Shown: positions 1-6,097 of the stretch, one piece after another
How the letters are laid out: every line of letters starts with the position of its first letter
How positions within the stretch are numbered: position 1 is the stretch's first letter
IMG/VR virus record: IMGVR_UViG_3300042885_000572
Coordinates: 1-26,463 of that record
DNA: 26,463 bases
From: a virus
Direction: 5' to 3' (one strand)
Program-made: the position numbers and the translations under genes
Notes under the pieces: generated by a model
What the model saw: the letters and a program-made list of their open reading frames with translations, nothing else
Told to the model about the DNA's origin: nothing
Databases searched by the model: none

Positions 1-122
1 TGAGCGTCGGCGCCAGAGACGTCGGGCTCCTGAATCGACTGCTCCAGCAGGAACGACCCCGGGCAAACCGTGTAGCGGTGTGCCGATGAGGCAGACGGAA
101 GCCTTTCGCGTTCGTCACTCAT
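1..122 (-). CDS. Probable PD-(D/E)XK phage nuclease (DUF2800-like), N-terminal 40 codons only
   Basis: The gene runs off the left edge, so only the first 40 codons are visible. They contain a short serine-rich stretch (LPSASSAHRY) followed by CPGSFLLEQ. This 'SaSsa-R-y-x-CPGS' signature opens the DUF2800/PD-(D/E)XK nuclease family of phages, whose members act like RecE or lambda Exo and are normally paired with a single-strand annealing protein. The ATG at 120-122 overlaps the end of the upstream gene and has a perfect GGAGG ribosome binding site five bases upstream, which fixes the start. A probable annealing protein is encoded three genes upstream, which supports a recombination role. The catalytic residues lie outside the window, so the family call rests on the N-terminal signature and context. 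Confidence 0.72.
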   Translation of the reverse strand, partial: MSDERERLPSASSAHRYTVCPGSFLLEQSIQEPDVSGADA

Positions 123-525
123 TGGAACCTCCAGCCTTGAGCGTTACGTTTGCGGTCACCTTGGCCCCGGCTTTCCTAAGCGTCTGAGCAATGCCTCGGA
201 CCGCGGTCGACACTGGATCTCCGTCTTCCTCGGCAACCATGAACGGGAGGTTTTCCTGATTGTGGTCCGGCATTGCCACCGTCCGGCTGAATTTTCGTTT
301 TACGGTTACAGGCATTGAGACCTCGACCGTGTTGGTGTCGAGGTTCCATGTCGCGGTGATAGCCAACCTGAGCTTTGCCGGAGCGTCGGATTCGGCTTCC
401 TGCGCTTCCTCCAAGGCAACGGTGATGGATTCGTTGATTGCGTCGGTTGCTTCACCAATCAAGCGCGGGATTTCGGCTTGGATGAGTACGGCAAGCTCCG
501 CAATGCGGTTGATTTCGTCACTCAT
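115..525 (-). CDS. Conserved-looking phage hypothetical protein (136 aa)
   Basis: I do not recognise the family. The first third is predicted helical and acidic (an AELAVLIQAEI stretch, then an E/A-rich segment). The second half alternates hydrophobic residues like a beta domain (TWNLDTNTVEVSMPVTVKRKF). The chosen ATG at 523-525 overlaps the upstream stop as ATGA. A longer reading from 582 would add 19 proline/arginine-rich residues that overlap the upstream gene out of frame. The gene sits between the coiled-coil protein and the nuclease and is probably co-translated with them, so a part in the recombination block is the best contextual guess. No catalytic motif is visible. Confidence 0.7.
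   Translation of the reverse strand: MSDEINRIAELAVLIQAEIPRLIGEATDAINESITVALEEAQEAESDAPAKLRLAITATWNLDTNTVEVSMPVTVKRKFSRTVAMPDHNQENLPFMVAEEDGDPVSTAVRGIAQTLRKAGAKVTANVTLKAGGSNE
128..132 (-). promoter_or_regulatory. Ribosome binding site of the nuclease gene
   Basis: GGAGG on the minus strand, five bases (TTCCA) before the ATG at 120-122. It lies inside the last codons of the upstream gene and decides the start of the truncated nuclease gene. Confidence 0.8.
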
Positions 526-1289
526 ACGCGGACCCCCACCTTGGTCTCGGAATAAATCCGGGCGTGGGCAAGTTGCCGGCACCCACCTCGAATCAGTTTT
601 AACACGTCGGCCCGTCGGACAGTGATCTCGACAAGGTTTGGATGGGCTAGGGCGAATGCGATTACATCGTCAACCTCAAACGTCCATTCCTCGCGGATGA
701 CTGTCCCGGCGATCTTCGGCTGTTCGACGACCACGGGAAGATTGGCCTGTCTTTCGACTGCTGCGGCTTTTTGGACCGCGGCGGCTTGTTCTGCTGCAAT
801 ACGGCTGGCTTCAGCGGCAGCACGTTCGGCCTCCGTGTTGGCGAGCGTTTCGGCCCGAGCGGCGGCTTCCTGCTGTCGGCGGATCTCTGCCATCCGTGCG
901 GCCTCCTCGGCCTGTTTGCGTCGTTCCTCCTCTTGGCGTTGGCGTTCTGCCTCGGCGGCAAGGCGGCGTTGTTCGATCTCCCATTGGGTCATGAGCCCGG
1001 TGAGGCGGGTGATCTCAACGTCAACCTCGGCAAGGAACGTTTTTGCGGTCTGGTCAATTTTTTTCCCGATCTCCAGCACCGGGCTTTTGATTTCTACCCT
1101 TGATGCCTCAACCGATTTTGCCATGACCCGGAGGCGTTTGAGTGCCTCCACTGCGGAGGAAAAATGCGATTGAGTTGTGACCTTCGAGATCCACCCGGCC
1201 GAAGCCACTATTTCGTCGCGAATGGCGATTGCCGCAGGGCTGATTGCAATTTCCACCGACCCCACGTTTCGGAGTTCGAGGGCGTTCAC
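522..1289 (-). CDS. Coiled-coil phage protein of the recombination block (255 aa)
   Basis: Residues about 1-100 are a helical domain that includes IKSPVLEIGKKID. Residues about 103-182 are an uninterrupted heptad-like, E/A/R/Q-rich coiled coil. Residues about 190-255 form a small globular tail with a WTFEVDDVIAF motif. This layout is common in phage proteins encoded next to annealing proteins and exonucleases; their biochemical role is not established as far as I know. The start is GTG at 1287-1289, overlapping the upstream TGA as GTGA, with an AGGGG ribosome binding site about seven bases upstream. Translational coupling to the probable annealing protein is therefore likely. The coiled coil may mediate oligomerisation (inference). 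Confidence 0.78.
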   Translation of the reverse strand: MNALELRNVGSVEIAISPAAIAIRDEIVASAGWISKVTTQSHFSSAVEALKRLRVMAKSVEASRVEIKSPVLEIGKKIDQTAKTFLAEVDVEITRLTGLMTQWEIEQRRLAAEAERQRQEEERRKQAEEAARMAEIRRQQEAAARAETLANTEAERAAAEASRIAAEQAAAVQKAAAVERQANLPVVVEQPKIAGTVIREEWTFEVDDVIAFALAHPNLVEITVRRADVLKLIRGGCRQLAHARIYSETKVGVRV

Positions 1290-2344
1290 TTGGCCACCCC
1301 TTTCAGTTGGGAGATCAGACCCGTCGGGCTGCGGAGGATCCGGTTTGCGACTTGGTCGGTCACCTCAGACCATGCGGTGATTGCGACCGTGTGGAATCCG
1401 ATGGCAATGCACCATTCGGAAAACCGCTGAATCGTGAACCCTGCGTCGGTCACAATGGCAGCAAGACGCTCCTGCGGGGTTCCTGCGGGGTCTCCTGCTG
1501 GGTTGGTAGGCTCCGGCGTGGTGGGCGCGGCGGCGGGCTGTTCTGGGGCGGCGGGTGCCGGCTTCGGTTCATCCTTAAAGATTGGCTTGCCCTCCTCCTT
1601 CGGTGATGCCCCCGGGAAAGCGGTTTCCAGCGTGATCTCACCGTCCTTGATGGCGGTCCCAAGGCCGATCAGGACTTCGAGCTTGGCAAGGTCAATGTCT
1701 TCGGTTTTTTCGGCCCCAACGGCGGCTAGGATCGCAACGTCCTTTGCGCCCATTTGTTTGAGCCGGGCGATGATTTGCGCTCGCTTGGTGGTCAAGCTCT
1801 TGACGTCCCCAACGGCGACCCGCTTGGCGGCTTCGTAGACCGGCGTAATAAGTGCCCGGGGCACTACGCGAAACACGGCGTTTCGCAGGGCGATGGAACA
1901 GGCAGCGTTTCCGGTGACGGCGATCATGTCGTCGGAGTATCGCGCCCCGCTTTTGCTGGTCACCCGGCGGCGAACCTCGATGGAGACCGAGACGTTGTTC
2001 TCCAGATCGTGGACCACGGCCTGAGCCACGATAAACTTGCCGTCGTCGGCGATGATTCGCGACCCGGCTTTGACGTGCTGGTAGCTGGCCAGCGCAATCT
2101 CAGCCATTCGGACGCTTGGCCCCTGAATCGGCTTATCGTCCCCACCTCGGCGGGCTGGGAGCGTATAGAAACAAGACGATGCCGTTTCCTCGTCGAGCGT
2201 GGCAAAGGAAAGCATCCTTTCCTTCACCTTAGACAAGGTCCGCGGATACCGGCGGGCGGTGGAGATTTGAACGTCGATCTGAGCGCGTTCGATTGAACCA
2301 ATGGCGTCATTTGCCATGATTTCTAGGTCATTGTTCTCGGTCAT
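1286..2344 (-). CDS. Probable single-strand annealing/recombination protein (352 aa)
   Basis: The protein has a compact N-terminal domain (about residues 15-185) with PIQGPSVRMAEIALASY and a later SIEVRRR...DDMIAVTGNAACSIALRNAVF segment. This pattern is shared by many phage proteins lying next to nuclease genes. A P/A/E-rich linker (about 245-290) and a helical C-terminal domain (about 290-345, with FSEWCIAIGF) follow. The domain-linker-domain layout resembles annealing proteins such as Erf or Rad52-like proteins, whose tails bind partners. The start at 2344 is chosen because GAGGAAG precedes it at good spacing; the longer frame to 2455 has no such site and overlaps a separate small gene. The annealing assignment is inference from context (nuclease downstream) and fold-like features, not from a diagnostic motif. 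Confidence 0.62.
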   Translation of the reverse strand: MTENNDLEIMANDAIGSIERAQIDVQISTARRYPRTLSKVKERMLSFATLDEETASSCFYTLPARRGGDDKPIQGPSVRMAEIALASYQHVKAGSRIIADDGKFIVAQAVVHDLENNVSVSIEVRRRVTSKSGARYSDDMIAVTGNAACSIALRNAVFRVVPRALITPVYEAAKRVAVGDVKSLTTKRAQIIARLKQMGAKDVAILAAVGAEKTEDIDLAKLEVLIGLGTAIKDGEITLETAFPGASPKEEGKPIFKDEPKPAPAAPEQPAAAPTTPEPTNPAGDPAGTPQERLAAIVTDAGFTIQRFSEWCIAIGFHTVAITAWSEVTDQVANRILRSPTGLISQLKGVAK

Positions 2345-2483
2345 TTTTCTTCCTCGGCCGGCCACCTTTTTTGCCATTGAGGCGGGCAGCAGCGGCCTTT
2401 TTTGTCGACGTGCTGCGCCCCATCTCCACCGCGATCTCGCGGAGGCTTGCAGCAAATATTGAATTGCAGATCGGGCACTTCAT
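2328..2483 (-). CDS. Small DNA-binding-like protein (51 aa)
   Basis: The reading frame starts at ATG 2481-2483 and ends at TGA 2328-2330, overlapping the next gene by 17 bases. The product begins MKCPICNSIF (one CxxC pair). It continues with a helix REIAVEMGRS and ends in a very basic tail with RLNGKKGGRPRKKN. The 'RLNGKKGGRP+K' ending is a recurrent feature of small phage/plasmid HTH or AT-hook-like proteins. The tail is probably nucleic-acid binding; the CxxC could be half of a zinc site that dimerises. No clear ribosome binding site is visible. Because it lies at the junction of the late tail genes and the recombination genes, it may be a regulator (inference). Confidence 0.6.
   Translation of the reverse strand: MKCPICNSIFAASLREIAVEMGRSTSTKKAAAARLNGKKGGRPRKKNDREQ
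2349..2355 (-). promoter_or_regulatory. Ribosome binding site deciding the 2344 start
   Basis: GAGGAAG on the minus strand, four bases (AAAA) before the ATG at 2342-2344. It selects this start over in-frame ATGs at 2377 and 2455 and sits inside the 3' end of the small gene 2328-2483. Confidence 0.75.
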
Positions 2484-2532
2484 CGTCGGAAAACCATTAA
2501 CCCAACGATGGGAAAAAGGGAAGAACTATTTT

Positions 2533-5442
2533 TCAAGGCGGCTGAGTGCCAATCGGATAGAACGTATCAACCTCGACGTAGTATTCGTGGTAGAGGAGCA
2601 CCGACACATGGGCTCCACCAACGTCAGCTTTGGCATAGAGCCGCTTGTCGCGCCCGACCACGACCGTCGTGCTTGTGGCTGCAACGTTGGTGAAAGTGCC
2701 GGGAGCAGCGCCAAGATTGACGATTGAATATTTGATCTGAGCTCCAGCGGTCGTGGTGGAAAGAACCACGGAAATCGGGAATTGACCTGACCGAAAACCA
2801 ACGCCTCCGGGAGTAAACGTCGGGGCGGCTGTCTGTGTGTTGTTTTGTTGCACCAAAATAGATACCGAAGTCGATCCTCCTCCGACCGTTAGTTGCTTTC
2901 GGCGAATGCGCCTAGAGACGTCAATGCCAGCCATGAACACTTGCCACGTTCCGTTGGTTGGAATTTGGAACTCTGCAACGATACGTTGCTGACTTGAAGG
3001 CGTGTATTCTGCCGACCATAGCAACAGTTCCAGCGCCCCGTTTTTTGCGTACAAGCGAGCCCCAACAAGGTCGGCGGATGCGTCGGTGATTGTGGCTTCG
3101 ATTGTCCACCGTTCGTCAGTGTGGTGGTGAGTCAAAAAGTCACCGGCAACCATTTCGACTCCATCCGATTTGACCGAAGTAAAGACCGTCGTCGGCGCGT
3201 AGGGATCGGCGAACGTGTAGGAGATATTTGGGCAGAGCGTCGTGTCGGATAAATCAGCCACCGATTCGGCGTTGGCTGATTGAAGGCGGAAAGTTGCGGT
3301 CGATAACCCATCCAGATAGCCAACGAAAGATTCGTGGGTCATCGAGACCAAGTCGGACCGGTAGCCAATCCAGACCTTGTCCCCAACGTCGGCTGTCCTT
3401 GTCGCGGTGCCATACCGGGCGCGGCGGACTTTTAGCCGGTAGAACGAATCGCCAGAGATCACCCGCATGGCTCGCAAGGTGGAAACCTCAAAGACTTTTC
3501 TGTCGGAGGCTTTGAGGATTACGACGTAGACCGCGTTGTCGTTGATTGCGTCCTCGGTCTGAGTGTCCAGCATTTTGGACAGGTCGGCGGCTACTGTTCC
3601 GGCGTCGAGCGTCACCCGGAGGTTTTCTGTGTTGTCCTCGTTGCCCGTGGTCACGGTGCCGCCTGTGTCTGCGGTCGTTGAAACGACGGCCCCTGTGTTC
3701 GGGTAGCTAAACGTCGTCGAGTTGATCACGGTGACGGTGACCTGACCGTCAAAAGTCGGGTCGGCAAACCCAAAGATTGTGACCACGTCCCCACTCGTCA
3801 GGTTGTGCGCTGCCGATGTCGTCACCGTTGCCACGTTGGTCGAGCGGCCTCGGGTTGCAGTCGCCCGGCTGTAATACGGCCAAGACGCTTGAATTGTCCC
3901 GTGGATTGCAAATTGCTCGATGGATCCAATGTTGTAGAACCCCGAAGCATCATCTTTTCGCAGCCACACGTTTGCCCCGATGGTGACCGAAGATGTGCGG
4001 CCAATTAACGGCACCACCGCGGCGTCGTTGTCCGATGAAAACATCGACGGCGGAGGCTGGAAGAACTGTTGGAGCGATAGCGTTTCGTTGTCTGGGTAGG
4101 CACTGCCTTCGTCGGGCGCTCCAGTGGGAGCAAACGGAACCGGCGCGGATGCTCGGTCAGACTCAAACCGGATCGTTGCTCGGCCGGCGGGCGGTTGCGC
4201 GAGATCCTTGCCGATGCACCGGCAAATGATGGAGACCGAGAGCGCGTCGTGGGTCAGCAGAAATAGGTCACCCGGGCGGATGCTTGCAGCCTTTTCAGCG
4301 CGGACAACCAACGACCCTGAGAGTTTTGGCTCACCGACGATTTTCTGAAATTCGGCCGCGTGTTCGGATGCCTGGGTCCGGCGAGTGATCCACGGGCGGT
4401 CAAGTTTTGCGGTCCTCGGCTCTCCGGTGACGACGTAATTGTAGCCCGAGACCACAGACACGGACCCATTTTTGTAGGAGCGTTCGCGGTCGTTGAATTT
4501 GACTTGGGTCTGGTTGTAGGTCGTGGCCCATCCGTCGGCCGTGTAGCTCACCTCGTCGATGAGGTCGTGGTAGTCGATGGTCGTGGCAGCAGTGAATGCG
4601 GGCGGCGCTGCGTTGTGTGGGAACCGCCCGGCTTCGATCTCACCGGCTGAGGAGAAACGAACCCACCCGTCGCAGTAGGCCAACAAGTCGGCCGTGAATT
4701 GCCGGAGGCTCCTAGCCTGAGTCAAAACGGGCGAGATGCCTGTTTCGTCAATGTTGCTCTGGATCGCGGTGGCGGCAGACTGCCATGTCGTCGAATCCGG
4801 GCCTCCGGGCGCGTCAACTGTTAGCGCGGCCCCAAAGACCGAGTCGGTGTAAAGGTCGGCCATCGCGGCCACCGGGTTAGCCTGTCCGTCGGTCAGCGCG
4901 GCCGGGTCTCCGGTGATAATCGTCTGGTTTGGTTTGCGTCGAACGATGACCTCGACGTTGGGAGCCGACGTGCGCTCTCGGCCAAACAGAAACGCCTTGA
5001 GCAGCAGAACGCATTGCCGGCGGTAGTTTGGGTGCCCGTTTGCTGCAAGGATCGCCTCCCCGACTGAATCCAGAGTTTGGTTATCTGTTCCCCAATACAG
5101 ATACGCTGCCCCGTAGCCGTCAATGGTCAGCGGCTGCGGGTTTGAAGCCGATGGTCCAACAGTCCGCACCAACGAATAGCGGACCCAATGGGTGCTTGCC
5201 GGCGGCTTGTTGAGGTTGCTGGTCGTGTGCGACTGGGTGGCCTTGTAGACCACGCCAAGCCATTTCCTAAGATCCCCAACCGATAAAACTTGTCCGGCGT
5301 TCCAAGCTGTCGCGGTCGGCCAAACTGTTCGGCCATCCACGATAATGGAGACCAGTTCGTCCACCGGACCGGCGCAGACCACCCCGGCAATCGTGCCGTA
5401 GTAGTCGTAAATTTTTGTTCCGCTTCCTCCACCTTTTCCCAT
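2533..5442 (-). CDS. Tail tip 'megatron'/host-specificity protein (gpJ/GTA gp15-like, 969 aa)
   Basis: The protein forms the distal tail tip and probably contacts the host surface. It opens with GKGGGSGTKIYDYYGTIAGVV, typical of gpJ/GTA megatron proteins. Residues about 45-90 (WNAGQVLSVGDL...GVVYKATQSH...THWVRY) look like an inserted CBM5/12 chitin-binding-type module. A core of about 110-430 matches the megatron layout. Residues about 530-600 (NVATVTTSAAHNLTSGD... ) form a beta module common in phage tails. Residues about 870-955 (APTFTPGG...AQIKYSI) resemble a chitobiase/hexosaminidase C-terminal domain. The start at 5442 has an AGGA site six bases upstream. It follows the peptidase and Dit-hub genes as in gene transfer agents. 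Usual megatrons are around 1,000-1,300 residues, and here an N-terminal segment is encoded separately (5451-5648). Confidence 0.85.
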   Translation of the reverse strand: MGKGGGSGTKIYDYYGTIAGVVCAGPVDELVSIIVDGRTVWPTATAWNAGQVLSVGDLRKWLGVVYKATQSHTTSNLNKPPASTHWVRYSLVRTVGPSASNPQPLTIDGYGAAYLYWGTDNQTLDSVGEAILAANGHPNYRRQCVLLLKAFLFGRERTSAPNVEVIVRRKPNQTIITGDPAALTDGQANPVAAMADLYTDSVFGAALTVDAPGGPDSTTWQSAATAIQSNIDETGISPVLTQARSLRQFTADLLAYCDGWVRFSSAGEIEAGRFPHNAAPPAFTAATTIDYHDLIDEVSYTADGWATTYNQTQVKFNDRERSYKNGSVSVVSGYNYVVTGEPRTAKLDRPWITRRTQASEHAAEFQKIVGEPKLSGSLVVRAEKAASIRPGDLFLLTHDALSVSIICRCIGKDLAQPPAGRATIRFESDRASAPVPFAPTGAPDEGSAYPDNETLSLQQFFQPPPSMFSSDNDAAVVPLIGRTSSVTIGANVWLRKDDASGFYNIGSIEQFAIHGTIQASWPYYSRATATRGRSTNVATVTTSAAHNLTSGDVVTIFGFADPTFDGQVTVTVINSTTFSYPNTGAVVSTTADTGGTVTTGNEDNTENLRVTLDAGTVAADLSKMLDTQTEDAINDNAVYVVILKASDRKVFEVSTLRAMRVISGDSFYRLKVRRARYGTATRTADVGDKVWIGYRSDLVSMTHESFVGYLDGLSTATFRLQSANAESVADLSDTTLCPNISYTFADPYAPTTVFTSVKSDGVEMVAGDFLTHHHTDERWTIEATITDASADLVGARLYAKNGALELLLWSAEYTPSSQQRIVAEFQIPTNGTWQVFMAGIDVSRRIRRKQLTVGGGSTSVSILVQQNNTQTAAPTFTPGGVGFRSGQFPISVVLSTTTAGAQIKYSIVNLGAAPGTFTNVAATSTTVVVGRDKRLYAKADVGGAHVSVLLYHEYYVEVDTFYPIGTQPP

Positions 5443-5448
5443 GGTAAG

Positions 5449-5452
5449 TCCT
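5449..5452 (-). promoter_or_regulatory. Ribosome binding site of the megatron gene
   Basis: AGGA on the minus strand, overlapping the TAG stop of the upstream 65-aa gene and six bases before the ATG at 5440-5442. It supports this start over the upstream in-frame ATG at 5517, which would overlap the 65-aa gene by 67 bases. Confidence 0.7.
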
Positions 5453-5648
5453 ATTTTTTGCCCGGTCGTTCCTGCGGAGCTTCTTTCGTGAACTGGTTGT
5501 AAATCGGCGATACCCACCGAAGCGCAAGTTTCCGCTCACCACAAAACCAAGGGATCGAAACGGCCTCTTGGTTAGTCGAGAACTCGTCCGCCTCGGTGTT
5601 GGCGTCGTTGAGTTCGGGGTCCGGTTGGTTTTTTGTTTCGCCTTTCAA
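5451..5648 (-). CDS. Small tail-tip protein, probable detached N-terminus of the megatron (65 aa)
   Basis: The first 25 residues are polar and acidic. The remainder (NQEAVSIPWFCGERKLALRWVSP and on to a lysine-rich end) resembles the segment that in many gpJ/megatron proteins precedes the GKGGG motif ('E-a-x-P-v-P-y-x-x-G-x-R+L'). The megatron gene starts only eight bases downstream, with its ribosome binding site inside this gene's stop codon, so the two are likely coupled. The start is TTG at 5646-5648, overlapping the peptidase stop as TTGA and preceded by GGAGG eight bases upstream. It could be an independent accessory factor instead; the similarity is by eye. Confidence 0.65.
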   Translation of the reverse strand: MKGETKNQPDPELNDANTEADEFSTNQEAVSIPWFCGERKLALRWVSPIYNQFTKEAPQERPGKK

Positions 5649-6097
5649 GGTGCCGGCCTCCAGATGGTTGTGAGCCTCGAACGATAGGTTGCGTCCTCGG
5701 TCGTCGAGACCGTTGCCCCTAGGCCTTCGAGCGCGTGAATAAACCGGCCGTTGCGGAGTGCCGTGCCGAGGTGGTGGACGATGCGCCCGATGCGGAACCC
5801 TAGAACGTCCCCGGGCAGGATCTCGGAGTCGTGAGGCAACTGGGTGAATCGTTCCGCCATAGCATTAAAAAACGGATCGGCCAGCGAGTTTTCCCCAAAG
5901 CGACCATGAGAGATTGCCACGTCCGGGATGAGAATGTCGCCCCACCCAACGGCGGCGTAGAGGGCGCCCGCGAGGGTATGGCAGGAGACCCCGAGGCCCT
6001 TGGCCGATGAGTTGGCCGCAAACGGCGTCCCCACCCATGAGGCGGCTTCGACTTCGAGCGCTTCGATGCGCTCCTCGGTGAACCATGTTGGTGTCAT
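5645..6097 (-). CDS. NlpC/P60-like tail peptidase (GTA gp14/lambda gpK-like, 150 aa)
   Basis: A tail-tip cell-wall peptidase thought to open peptidoglycan during DNA entry. The candidate nucleophile is Cys39 in GVSCHTLAGAL, at the start of a helix as in NlpC/P60 enzymes (usually DC; here SC). PGDVLGF at about 95-101 is the conserved 'GD' strand, and His109 in HHLGTA fits the catalytic histidine. RFIHAL (His121) provides the third strand. It uses the compact single-domain size typical of GTA gp14. The ATG at 6095-6097 overlaps the Dit-hub stop as ATGA, and the stop overlaps the next TTG start. The position between hub and megatron genes is the classic order. No separate endolysin was found in the window. 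Confidence 0.85.
   Translation of the reverse strand: MTPTWFTEERIEALEVEAASWVGTPFAANSSAKGLGVSCHTLAGALYAAVGWGDILIPDVAISHGRFGENSLADPFFNAMAERFTQLPHDSEILPGDVLGFRIGRIVHHLGTALRNGRFIHALEGLGATVSTTEDATYRSRLTTIWRPAP
5657..5661 (-). promoter_or_regulatory. Strong ribosome binding site in front of a TTG start
   Basis: GGAGG on the minus strand, eight bases before the TTG at 5646-5648. It compensates for the rare start codon and lies within the final codons of the peptidase gene. Confidence 0.6.

Noticed and set aside
260-1173. Overlapping plus-strand ORFs (260-625, 622-1173 and others)
   Set aside because: They are antisense to well-supported minus-strand genes, mirror the coiled-coil repeats (alanine/serine-rich shadow), and have no ribosome binding sites or family motifs.
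2345-2455. Longer N-terminus for the annealing protein
   Set aside because: The extra 37 residues have no ribosome binding site and overlap the small gene 2328-2483; GAGGAAG precedes the ATG at 2344.
2501-2512. Palindrome CCCAACGATGGG as a terminator after the megatron
   Set aside because: Only a four-base stem and no T run on the transcribed (minus) strand downstream.
5443-5517. Longer N-terminus for the megatron
   Set aside because: It is the out-of-frame shadow of the 65-aa gene; AGGA and the conserved GKGGG opening place the start at 5442.
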